Shown here: one piece after another, positions 1 through 6,223 of the stretch | Layout of the letters: the number at the start of each line of letters is the position of its first letter | Numbering within the stretch: position 1 is the first letter of the stretch | Assembly: GCA_002401055.1 (NCBI GenBank) | Contig: NVRZ01000148.1 | Coordinates: 1 to 7,498, forward strand | Source of the DNA: Bacteroidota bacterium | GTDB taxonomy: Bacteria; Bacteroidota; Bacteroidia; NORP154 | DNA length: 7,498 bases | Reading direction: 5' to 3' | Notes under the pieces: model-generated | What the model was told of the DNA's origin: nothing | Seen by the model: the letters and a program-made list of their open reading frames with translations, nothing else | The model's database searches: none | Position numbers and translations under genes: made by a program

Positions 1-1
1 G

Positions 2-1189
2 GGGCAAATAATCACTGTTGAAAACCCTCCTAACGGGTTGGGTAAGGATTATGAAAATTCAGTTGCTCAGGTTGAAATCACAGAAGTAATCTGCTATGAT
101 TGGGATGGCAGCCAATGGGTAGAGTTGGATAAAGTCTCATGGACTTATGATGTTGATGGAAACATTGTAGAAAAACTGAACTACGACTGGGATACAACTC
201 AGTGGGTGACTTACCGTAAATTCACCTACCTATATGACCCATTAGGGAATCTTACTTCAGAGTTATGGGAGATATGGAATGGGATACAATGGGAATACAA
301 TGTATTATTTGATTATTCCTATGATGGGAATAATAACATGGTGGGAAAGGTCCAGCAATCATGGAGTGGAACACAATGGGTGAATAGCTATAATTACACT
401 TACTCTTACGTAGATACAAACGTAACAGATGAATTGTTTGAGACCTGGGATGGAGCACAGTGGGTGAACTCCAGTCAATACACTTATTTATATGATTTGA
501 ATGGAAATATGACAGAATTTTTATCTCAGGGGTGGAATGGTATTCAATGGGGGAATAGCGACAAGCGTACATATACTTATGATGGGAATAATAACATGGT
601 GGGACGGCTCCACCAATCATGGATTGGAGCACAATGGATAAATAACTATAATTACATTTTTTCATATGATGGGAATGGAAATCGGACAGATTATGTATTT
701 CAGACTTGGGATGGCATACAATGGGTGAACAACCGTAAGTACATTTATACCTATGATGGAAATGGAAACGAGACAGAGAGAATAGGCCAGACATGGGATG
801 GAACCGGGTGGGTGGATGACAGTAGGTCCACCTTCATTTATGATGGTAGTGGTAATTATGCCGAAGAATTATATGAAGAATGGGATGGCACCCAATGGGT
901 ATATGACGAAAAATGTGTTTATACCCTTAATGTCGGGATAAACGATATACAAATAAGCAATGAGCTGAATGTATATCCAAACCCAACACAAGGTTCAATA
1001 ACATTTGACATAAATACCAGAGAAGGTGTTTGCCTCATCTATAATCTCTTGGGCGAAAAACTGGTGGAACAAAATTATACGGGCGAAGATAAATTCAGCA
1101 TTGATGTTTCTTCGCTTGTTCCTGGGGCCTATTTTATAAATGTAAGGGGAGAAAATACATCGGTGAATCAGAAGTTTATCAAGCAGTAA
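2..1189 (+). CDS. Secreted WDGxQW-repeat protein with type IX secretion sorting domain (5' end missing)
   Basis: The frame is open from base 2 without a stop, so the gene starts upstream of the window and the TTG at 38 is not a real start; 395 residues are visible. From base 101 the protein consists of ten near-identical units of about 29 residues with the pattern WDGxQWVNxxxYxYxYDGNGNxTE, rich in Trp, Tyr, Asp and Asn. The last ~75 residues form a Por secretion system C-terminal sorting domain: NELNVYPNPTQG, then LIYNLLGEKL, SSLVPGAYFINV and a final QKFIKQ. By family knowledge such a domain directs export across the outer membrane by the type IX system and attachment to the surface or release. 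A signal peptide would lie off the window. The repeats recall YD repeats of RHS proteins in composition, but the spacing and conserved WDGxQW differ, and no RHS core is visible. The biological role is unknown; surface binding is only a guess. It ends 7 bp from the convergent TIR-like gene. Confidence 0.9.
   Translation, partial: GQIITVENPPNGLGKDYENSVAQVEITEVICYDWDGSQWVELDKVSWTYDVDGNIVEKLNYDWDTTQWVTYRKFTYLYDPLGNLTSELWEIWNGIQWEYNVLFDYSYDGNNNMVGKVQQSWSGTQWVNSYNYTYSYVDTNVTDELFETWDGAQWVNSSQYTYLYDLNGNMTEFLSQGWNGIQWGNSDKRTYTYDGNNNMVGRLHQSWIGAQWINNYNYIFSYDGNGNRTDYVFQTWDGIQWVNNRKYIYTYDGNGNETERIGQTWDGTGWVDDSRSTFIYDGSGNYAEELYEEWDGTQWVYDEKCVYTLNVGINDIQISNELNVYPNPTQGSITFDINTREGVCLIYNLLGEKLVEQNYTGEDKFSIDVSSLVPGAYFINVRGENTSVNQKFIKQ
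101..940 (+). repeat. Ten tandem 87-bp coding repeats
   Basis: Units begin at the conserved TGG (Trp) codons at 101, 188, 275, 362, 446, 533, 620, 707, 794 and 881. The period is 87 bp (29 residues) except the fourth unit, which is 84 bp: one residue is lost where the others read YDGNGN. The tenth unit is truncated and runs into the sorting domain. Units 3-4 and 6-7 resemble each other more than their neighbours, including a 27-nt identical stretch at 320-346 and 578-604, exactly 258 bp apart. That points to duplication of a three-unit block. Confidence 0.9.
956..1186 (+). other. Type IX secretion C-terminal sorting domain (Por_Secre_tail type)
   Basis: This segment encodes the last ~75 residues of the repeat protein. 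The NVYPNP motif is at 968-985, followed by a short beta-sandwich-like sequence ending in GAYFINV and KFIKQ. This order (YPNP, then an LxNxxG turn, then GxYxxxV, then a Lys-rich end) is the type A sorting-domain pattern. It is the strongest taxonomic marker in the window. Confidence 0.92.
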
Positions 1190-1196
1190 AAGGGAA

Positions 1197-1850
1197 TCAA
1201 GAATTTACAAAGTTCTCTATATAGGCTGCTGTTTGCACATCAAACGATTTAATGTTCTTGATAAAGATGTTTTTGGCCTCGTCCTTATAATCTTGCTCTC
1301 CAGTAATTAAATAAGCTCTTCTATAGTAGTCAATAGCGTGTAGCGGATTCTTGTTGAATTGCCCTGCCAACGTAGCATAATGCTCGGCCTGGTCAAACAT
1401 GGTATCAAGGTATTGATTAATCTTCTTTTTAAATCCTCTGGAATATTCAATGTACTCAGTTCTTACTAAATCTGTGGGTACTACGCTGCCCGGTGTTTTT
1501 ATAACCAATGTTTCTTTTCCCAATGCCTGCATCAACCCAAGTTCATAAAAAATGTTGGAGGTAGTCGAACTAGAGAAATTCTTTGAAGCTTTTGCAATTA
1601 TGCCTATACCTAAGGGCGCTGAAACTATCATTTCATAAATTTTCAGCAACATATCTTTACCCGTAACTCCACTAAAGGCATCGATTTCATTTATGCCTCT
1701 CTGTTTTAGGTATTTCGAAAGAGTTTTTCGTGTGTTTATAATTTCCTGGGGAACAGGCTCTCCCAGCTTTGTCATAACAAAACAGGTTCTTGGTTGCAGT
1801 TTAATATTTTTCGAAAATATATCTGCGTCAACAGGATTGTACAGAATCAT
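1197..1850 (-). CDS. TIR/nucleoside deoxyribosyltransferase-like protein with TPR-like tail
   Basis: 217 residues. The N-terminal ~150 residues read as an alpha/beta nucleotide-binding fold of the TIR / nucleoside 2-deoxyribosyltransferase type: a first strand (RTCFVMTKLGEP, 21-32), a helical segment with GKDMLLKIYEMIVSAPLGIGII (64-85) and the signature NIFYELGLMQALGK (99-112), whose Glu103 sits where the catalytic Glu of such enzymes is expected. In these families that Glu helps break an N-glycosidic bond of NAD or a nucleoside; activity here is inferred. Residues 155-200 (AEHYATLAGQ ... AIDYYRRAYLITGE) look like one or two TPR-like helical hairpins, possibly for partner binding. The ATG overlaps the stop of the upstream 47-aa gene by four bases (ATGA), indicating translational coupling; the purine-rich Lys codons before it can serve as ribosome-binding site. 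The exact family is uncertain; defence effector is the favoured role. Confidence 0.72.
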   Translation of the reverse strand: MILYNPVDADIFSKNIKLQPRTCFVMTKLGEPVPQEIINTRKTLSKYLKQRGINEIDAFSGVTGKDMLLKIYEMIVSAPLGIGIIAKASKNFSSSTTSNIFYELGLMQALGKETLVIKTPGSVVPTDLVRTEYIEYSRGFKKKINQYLDTMFDQAEHYATLAGQFNKNPLHAIDYYRRAYLITGEQDYKDEAKNIFIKNIKSFDVQTAAYIENFVNS

Positions 1851-1990
1851 TTCTTCTTTTTCCTGATTATTGGAATACCCTTATAGGGTCCCTTAGAAGA
1901 TTTATTGGATAGAATAACACCTTTCTCCCGGTCAATTTTCACATATCTACCAGAGCGCGGATTTTTAGTTTGGACTATTTTTTTTGCCAT
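1847..1990 (-). CDS. Small lysine-rich protein (47 aa), coupled to the TIR-like gene
   Basis: Reading the minus strand from the ATG at 1990-1988 gives a 47-residue frame beginning MAKKIVQTKNPRSGRYVKID, continuing REKGVILSNKSSKGPYKGIP and ending IIRKKKK before TGA at 1849-1847. It is very basic (13 Lys, 4 Arg) with no membrane segment. Three things support a real gene: its stop overlaps the next start as ATGA, it sits in the same direction immediately upstream, and the segments SGRYVKID and GPYKGIPI look like a compact folded or conserved core rather than random translation. I have an uncertain recollection of similar small hypothetical proteins ending GPYKGIPIxRKK. The function is unknown; candidates are a nucleic-acid-binding partner, regulator or antitoxin-like inhibitor of the TIR-like protein. 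An 8-A run in codons 2-5 (plus-strand T run at 1978-1985) makes the frame sensitive to sequencing error or slippage. Confidence 0.72.
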   Translation of the reverse strand: MAKKIVQTKNPRSGRYVKIDREKGVILSNKSSKGPYKGIPIIRKKKK

Positions 1991-2168
1991 TGTTCAGAAT
2001 AATTTTGACGGATAAAGTTACAAAATCGTTATTAATGAAGCTATGATATTGGCTCCTCTTCTTTTCAATAAATAGACAAAAATTCAAAGAATATTGCCGT
2101 TGTAAAGTTGTAAATCAGAGATTTATTAAACTTTAGTAAGGAGAAGCCCTACTCGGTGCCTTATAGCC
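1991..2168. other. Non-coding spacer between the SIR2-like and 47-aa genes
   Basis: The 178 bp contain no start codon leading to a frame longer than about ten residues on either strand. The segment must hold the promoter of the 47-aa/TIR-like unit (minus strand) if that unit is not transcribed from the SIR2-like gene. A TAACTTTA on the minus strand near 2010-2020 resembles the Bacteroidota -7 element TAnnTTTG but lacks the final G and has no convincing -33 partner. A short TAAGG/CCTTA inverted repeat (2137-2141 with 2159-2163, 17-nt loop) lies just downstream of the SIR2-like stop; it has no T run and is too weak to call a terminator. Confidence 0.5.
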
Positions 2169-3086
2169 TTATAACTCAACTTCTTCTTTTAAATAGTTAT
2201 ATATACTTCTACTTTCCATCTCTTCAATCCTCATACGATATTTCTTATTTATTATTTCAATTTCCTTGTCACTTAATCCAATCCGAGTGCCTGATAATTT
2301 GAATGAATTCCCAATTACACTTTCATCATAACCTGTGATATTCAAATTCCTTAGGTTTATATCGTCATACCCAAAGCCTAAAAAATATCCTCTCTCTGCC
2401 CACTGGAGCAATTCTATAGCTTCACGAAATTTCGGTGAGACTTCTCTTGAACCATAAACCAATTCTATCATTGACATACACTTTCGAATTTCCTCTGTCA
2501 TTTGAGATTGGTTAGGCGATGAATAAGTTCTACCATTTTCATCTTGCCAAGGTAAATTGCCTAATTGTCCATAGACATGAATAATTGGAATTTTGTTTAG
2601 CACTTCAATAATCTCTTCGTTCTCCCGACTAAAGGTGTATTTCAGCACAATGAACAAGTAATGTTCCAATGAACGGTCATAATTAAAGGTTATAAATGCA
2701 ACATGGTTTTCGGCAAATTGCGAAAGTGTGTCTGTTCGCATTTTATTCCATAAATATCTATACCAACTGTCTATCTCTTTGTTTATCAATTTCCCCTCGT
2801 TTTCATATGCCATCAATATCGATGCGGTTATAGCTTTCCCAATCCGTTCATATTTCGTATTATAATTAACAAAAGTGTCTATTGATTCCAATTCAGATAG
2901 ATATAACTTCAGGCTAAAATCACTTATTTCCTCTTCGAGGAAGCCTAGCGAACGCAGATTCTTCCAGCCATTTTTATTTGATTGCAATTGTGCACACGCA
3001 ATTTTATATAATTCGTATCCTAAAGGAAATCCATAATCATGGCTTGCCCCTGCACCAAGGATAAAAACTGTTGGGGTTGTAATCAT
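2169..3086 (-). CDS. SIR2-like NAD-binding family protein
   Basis: 305 residues, a usual size for stand-alone bacterial SIR2-like proteins. The N-terminus has the Rossmann-like NAD motif TVFILGAGASHDYGFPLG (6-23, GAGAS at 11-15). TFNYD at 133-137 supplies the Asn/Asp pair that faces NAD, and HVYGQLG at 170-176 supplies the catalytic His170. FLGFGYDDINL at 235-245 is the last strand-helix of the domain, followed by a short segment ending GTRIGLSDKE. The key residues are intact, so NAD hydrolysis or ADP-ribosyl chemistry is possible. In phage defence, SIR2-like domains typically deplete NAD when a sensor partner is triggered; no sensor domain is fused here, so a partner would be needed. The divergent ATPase-TOPRIM gene 87 bp away is the obvious candidate, but the link is inferred. 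The ATG at 3086 lies immediately before the GAGAS strand, as expected, and fits the family start. Confidence 0.85.
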   Translation of the reverse strand: MITTPTVFILGAGASHDYGFPLGYELYKIACAQLQSNKNGWKNLRSLGFLEEEISDFSLKLYLSELESIDTFVNYNTKYERIGKAITASILMAYENEGKLINKEIDSWYRYLWNKMRTDTLSQFAENHVAFITFNYDRSLEHYLFIVLKYTFSRENEEIIEVLNKIPIIHVYGQLGNLPWQDENGRTYSSPNQSQMTEEIRKCMSMIELVYGSREVSPKFREAIELLQWAERGYFLGFGYDDINLRNLNITGYDESVIGNSFKLSGTRIGLSDKEIEIINKKYRMRIEEMESRSIYNYLKEEVEL

Positions 3087-3173
3087 ATCATAGCTTTTAC
3101 TGATTGGAAGTTACGATGTTTTGTAATTTTAGATATTTATTACTAGATATAATAAGAAACTAAACGTATTAAG
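3087..3173. promoter_or_regulatory. Divergent promoter region of SIR2-like and ATPase genes
   Basis: This 87-bp, very AT-rich spacer separates two divergent starts, so both promoters must lie here or extend into the genes. On the plus strand, TTG at 3104-3106 and TAATTTTA at 3124-3131 are 17 bp apart and roughly match the Bacteroidota -33/-7 pattern (TTG ... TAnnTTTG), with the last G missing. No clear minus-strand promoter is visible, and neither start has a strong Shine-Dalgarno sequence. Confidence 0.35.
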
Positions 3174-5060
3174 ATGGATATTCTAGGAAAAGGTAAATAT
3201 GGATGTTTAGGTGACTTTGAATGGAAAGATATCCCTGAATTATCAATAATAACTGGTCTCAATGGCTCTGGTAAAACTCAATTTCTGAGAGTATTGCACC
3301 AATCTATCGCTAATAGAGAGCGTGGGGTATCCCATGTGGAGGAGCCAAAAAGTAATATAAGGGACACGAATAACAAAATTGAAATTGTGTTAAATGATGT
3401 TCCTTACAAAACTGAAGAAATCCTCTATTGGACCAGCTTAGGAGCGTTAAGAAACAGTATAACTTTTGGCTCTACGGATTTTCATATGTTCGCTGAAAAG
3501 CTACTTCAGTATACGACGGAACCGAAGACAGAAAATCGAAATCAGACTATAGCAGGGGTCAAGTACAATTCTGAGGCGATTATTGTAAAGCTTGAAAGAA
3601 TCACAGGCAAGAGTCGAGACGAATTAACGCTGAAAGATATTCATGATAACTTCAATTCGGATATTCTTGTATCAGATAACACCTTTACAAACTTCGAATT
3701 AGCCGTTATTTTTTATAATTATCATTTTAACCTTAAAAAGGCAGAAATTGAAAATGCCTCTCAAGAAGAAATAGAAAAACTTGGACCACCACCTTGGGAT
3801 ACCTTAAACTTCATTTTTGATATTTTGAAACTTCCTTATAAAGCGAACAATCCGTCTGATATCAATATTTTGGATGCAACTCACCACGGGACAACCTTCA
3901 ATCTTCATCTCGTGGAGAAAAATACGGGAGCAATAATTGATTTCAATGAGCTTTCTTCGGGTGAAAATATGTTGATGTCACTTGCATTTTTGCAATATAA
4001 ATCAGATGAATATAAATCATTCCCTAAGCTCATGATTTTGGACGAACCTGATGCGCATTTGCACCCCTCCATGACATCTCAGTTTTTTGATGTGGTTTAT
4101 AAGATTCTTGTTCAAAAACATAAGGTCAAGGTTATAATGACAACGCACGACCCAAACACCGTGGCTTTGGCTCCAACAGATTTGCCTGGATGTCAGATAT
4201 TTGAAATGACAAAACAGCCTACAGAGATTAAGCCCATAGCCTCTAAATCCAAGATGATTGCGCTATTAACCGATGGACTGACCATTGTTACGCCCGCGAC
4301 CAAGTACATTTTTGTTGAGGATGAAGACGATGTGACTTTTTATACTGAAGTCTATAACGTCTTAATTTCAGAAGAACAGCTGGATAAAAGCATCCCACTT
4401 GTTTTTGTTCCTGCCTCCAATCGCAAGGCGGATACCCCTGGTGGAAAAGATGCTGTAAAAACCTGGACTGACCGATTTGTACGCTTTAGTGATGTCATTC
4501 AGGGATTGATTGATAAAGATAGTGGTGCTACGCCCTCTGATGGAGTTCATGTTTTAAGCCGATACAGTATTGAGAACTATTTAGTTGACCCGATAGTTAT
4601 TTATGGCGCATTGATAAACCACCCTTCGAAAAAACCAGAAATCCCAGGTATAGACTTGGGAGTTGCTGAAGAACATAAAATCAAGGAGCTTGAAGAAAAT
4701 GATTTGCAAACTATTGCCGATACCATTATTAATAATTGCAAGGATAAAGTAACCAACTATCTAGAAGGTGCCGTTAAGGGAAAAAATCCCTCATATGATA
4801 CCGCGCAAGTGGATGCGGCGGTTCAGGAACTTTACACACTTGAAACCGTGGAGTTTATTAACGGTAAAAAATTAAAATACCCTAAATGGCTGATAGAGAG
4901 TAGGGGGAAAAGTTTAAAAGTGGCCTTTAACGATTCAATCAATGCGCCCAGAACCATTACGTACGGCCCTTTAATAATGAGTTTAAAGAGAACTGGTATG
5001 GTTCCAAAGGACTTAAAAGAACTACTAGAGGGAATTCAGAAGTCATGGCAGACAGACTAA
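3174..5060 (+). CDS. ABC-type ATPase with C-terminal TOPRIM-like DUF4435 domain (OLD-like architecture)
   Basis: 628 residues in two parts. Residues 1-345 form an ABC/SMC-type ATPase: Walker A GLNGSGKT (28-35), signature LSSGE (260-264), Walker B with D-loop LMILDEPDAHLHP (286-298, catalytic Glu291) and switch His325 in MTTHDPN. Residues 376 onward match a TOPRIM-like DUF4435 domain: FVEDEDDVTFY (380-390, Glu382), the acidic pair in GLIDKDSG (Asp447, Asp449) and SIENYLVDP (465-473). Together they resemble OLD-family nucleases, in which ATP-driven dimerisation controls metal-dependent cutting of nucleic acid; all main ATPase and acidic TOPRIM residues are present, so both activities are plausible. 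The usual VEGxxD motif reads VEDEDD, the Gly being replaced by Asp. No helicase partner of the Gabija type follows. Starting at 3174 places Walker A at the usual distance from the N-terminus. Defence is the likely role; partnership with the divergent SIR2-like gene is inference. Confidence 0.85.
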   Translation: MDILGKGKYGCLGDFEWKDIPELSIITGLNGSGKTQFLRVLHQSIANRERGVSHVEEPKSNIRDTNNKIEIVLNDVPYKTEEILYWTSLGALRNSITFGSTDFHMFAEKLLQYTTEPKTENRNQTIAGVKYNSEAIIVKLERITGKSRDELTLKDIHDNFNSDILVSDNTFTNFELAVIFYNYHFNLKKAEIENASQEEIEKLGPPPWDTLNFIFDILKLPYKANNPSDINILDATHHGTTFNLHLVEKNTGAIIDFNELSSGENMLMSLAFLQYKSDEYKSFPKLMILDEPDAHLHPSMTSQFFDVVYKILVQKHKVKVIMTTHDPNTVALAPTDLPGCQIFEMTKQPTEIKPIASKSKMIALLTDGLTIVTPATKYIFVEDEDDVTFYTEVYNVLISEEQLDKSIPLVFVPASNRKADTPGGKDAVKTWTDRFVRFSDVIQGLIDKDSGATPSDGVHVLSRYSIENYLVDPIVIYGALINHPSKKPEIPGIDLGVAEEHKIKELEENDLQTIADTIINNCKDKVTNYLEGAVKGKNPSYDTAQVDAAVQELYTLETVEFINGKKLKYPKWLIESRGKSLKVAFNDSINAPRTITYGPLIMSLKRTGMVPKDLKELLEGIQKSWQTD

Positions 5061-5066
5061 TTTATC

Positions 5067-5080
5067 GAGTCCGCTGGCTC
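5067..5080. terminator. Weak hairpin between convergent genes
   Basis: A GAG-CC/GG-CTC stem with one bulged T and a 3-nt loop lies in the 41-bp gap between the convergent stops of the ATPase and membrane-protein genes. A GAGTC/GACTC pair (5067-5071 with 5090-5094) is an alternative fold. Neither is followed by a T run in either direction, so a terminator role rests mainly on position. Confidence 0.2.
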
Positions 5081-5101
5081 ATTCGCTAAGACTCTAATTG
5101 C

Positions 5102-5875
5102 CTATGGTTCTCTCTTCTGCTTGTATATATTGAAGAGACCAATTCCCATAAAAGCAATAAATGATATCATGAAGATTATGATGGTATTATTATAAGATGA
5201 GATTTTATCTATTTCTCGCTTCAATGACTCATTGGATGCATCAAGTTTTTTTTCCAAAATCTTAACAGCTCCCTGCAGCTTATTTAATTCAATAACTTTA
5301 GTAGGATTATCACTAATCATTGTATTAATAGCCTCCAAATTCTTGGAAATCGTGCTCATTTGCTCTTTATGCCTCCATAACTCTTTTAGAATCAATGAAT
5401 CATCTGGCAACTCATCTAAGTTCACCAGTTGTTCGAAACCTAGAGGCGGTTCGGTAATTATTAAATTTTCGAGCCCCTTCTCCACAATGCCTGTCACCGC
5501 TTTTATGTCTGAGGCTGTGTCGAACCTATCAATCAGAGTACTTGCTGCCATTATGAACGCAAATGCTGCTGCGGTCAATGGAATAATTGACCAGGCCACT
5601 GGAGACTGGAAATACACCTGAATTTGAAAATGAGACCTGGTATTTAAAAACTGTTCTCGCGTGAACGTATATTTGCCATCATCATTAACAATGATAAACT
5701 CGTTTTCAATTAATGCTAGAAGGGCCTGTTTTATATCTTCTTCCTGGTATTTTGTATAATCAAATCGTTGTACAAGCAAATTGAAAGATAATTCACAAGG
5801 GCGTTTAACATCGTAAAGAACCATATGTTTTAGCGCCTTCCTCTGAATCTTGGGCAACGTCCTAATTTTCTTCAT
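5102..5875 (-). CDS. Membrane protein: winged-helix-like N-terminus, two membrane segments, coiled coil between them
   Basis: 257 residues, not recognised as a named family. Residues 1-80 are soluble and helical with a short hairpin (EDIKQALLALIENEFIIVNDDGKYTFT, 46-72) that reads like a winged-helix domain. A first hydrophobic segment spans about 92-114 (VAWSIIPLTAAAFAFIMA). Residues 165-228 are a heptad-rich coiled coil (ISKNLEAINTMI ... LNKLQGAVKILEKKLDASNESL). A second hydrophobic segment spans about 230-250 (IIIFMISFIAFMGIGLF), followed by the basic tail KQKREP. If the N-terminus and basic tail are cytoplasmic, the coiled coil lies in the periplasm. The gene follows the XRE regulator by 34 nt in the same direction, so the two are probably one operon. 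Its role is unknown: membrane effector, signal transducer or anchored DNA-binding factor are all possible. An 8-T run at 5246-5253 (plus strand) falls inside the coiled-coil region. Confidence 0.75.
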   Translation of the reverse strand: MKKIRTLPKIQRKALKHMVLYDVKRPCELSFNLLVQRFDYTKYQEEDIKQALLALIENEFIIVNDDGKYTFTREQFLNTRSHFQIQVYFQSPVAWSIIPLTAAAFAFIMAASTLIDRFDTASDIKAVTGIVEKGLENLIITEPPLGFEQLVNLDELPDDSLILKELWRHKEQMSTISKNLEAINTMISDNPTKVIELNKLQGAVKILEKKLDASNESLKREIDKISSYNNTIIIFMISFIAFMGIGLFNIYKQKREP

Positions 5876-5909
5876 TTCTTAGCTATGTTTTGATGAACGG
5901 ACCAAGTTA

Positions 5910-6131
5910 TCATTTCCCAGCATCCACCAGTTCACTCATAGAAATCCCCAATTGTTGGGCAATTTCCCTCAAATTATTGATTCCACAGTTGACCCCACCC
6001 TTTTCTATACGTCGCATATGGGTTCTGCTTATTCCAAGATTTGCCGCCAACTCAAGCTGTTTTAAGCCTTGTTTCTTTCTAAGTTTTACAATCCTTTCGC
6101 CCAGCAGTTTTAGGTATTGTTCATCGTTCAT
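5910..6131 (-). CDS. XRE-family helix-turn-helix regulator
   Basis: 73 residues, essentially a single lambda-repressor-like domain: first helix GERIVKLRKKQGLKQ (11-25), helix-turn-helix LELAANLGISRTHMRRIEKG (26-45) and closing helices NNLREIAQQLGISMSELVD (52-70). The closing LREIAQQLGISMSEL pattern is standard for the family. The small size, with no ligand or dimerisation domain, resembles autoregulatory controllers of restriction-modification and other accessory operons. It is first in a probable two-gene operon with the membrane protein, so it probably represses or tunes that gene. The perfect inverted repeat at 6199-6215, about 70 bp upstream of its ATG, is a candidate operator. The segment MRRIEKGGVNCGINNL differs slightly from the common RxExGxxNPTLxTL form, so target recognition may be unusual. 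Confidence 0.9.
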   Translation of the reverse strand: MNDEQYLKLLGERIVKLRKKQGLKQLELAANLGISRTHMRRIEKGGVNCGINNLREIAQQLGISMSELVDAGK

Positions 6132-6194
6132 TGAAAATAAAATTAGGAAGTTCCACCAGATTAAACTATGTAAATGTATAAAAAATATTGCAAT

Positions 6195-6219
6195 AAAGCG
6201 AACCTTTTAGGTTCGGTTT
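6195..6219. promoter_or_regulatory. Inverted repeat, candidate XRE operator
   Basis: The core is a perfect 6-bp inverted repeat, CGAACC (6199-6204) and GGTTCG (6210-6215), around TTTTA. Past one G/G mismatch it continues with AAA/TTT, giving 10-nt arms. It sits upstream of the XRE start, as expected for an autoregulator's operator. It could instead form an RNA hairpin, but no T run follows in the minus direction. Confidence 0.4.
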
Positions 6220-6223
6220 ACGT

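Noticed and set aside
252..794. A 180-codon open frame on the minus strand
   Set aside because: It lies wholly inside the tandem-repeat gene; the repetitive DNA lacks antisense stops, and the product (His/Ser/Tyr-rich) is merely the repeat read backwards.
101..940. Possible CRISPR or non-coding tandem repeat
   Set aside because: The 87-bp units are contiguous, keep one reading frame and differ mainly at tolerated residues; there are no unique spacers between constant repeats.
101..940. RHS/YD-repeat toxin
   Set aside because: The YDxxGN element is present, but the 29-residue period, invariant WDGxQW and C-terminal sorting domain differ from RHS proteins, and there is no RHS core or toxin tip.
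4368..4550. 60-codon minus-strand frame inside the ATPase gene
   Set aside because: It is antisense to the conserved TOPRIM-like region, with no recognisable motif or promoter.
3174..5060. Gabija GajA
   Set aside because: The ATPase-TOPRIM layout is similar, but the C-terminal domain fits DUF4435 better and no UvrD-like GajB helicase gene follows; a convergent gene lies downstream.
5232..5621. 129-codon plus-strand frame opposite the membrane protein
   Set aside because: It mirrors the coiled-coil and membrane-segment gene; the minus-strand product has coherent structure and operon context, this one does not.
5890..6210. 106-codon plus-strand frame across the XRE gene
   Set aside because: It overlaps a clear XRE domain on the opposite strand and shows no domain of its own.
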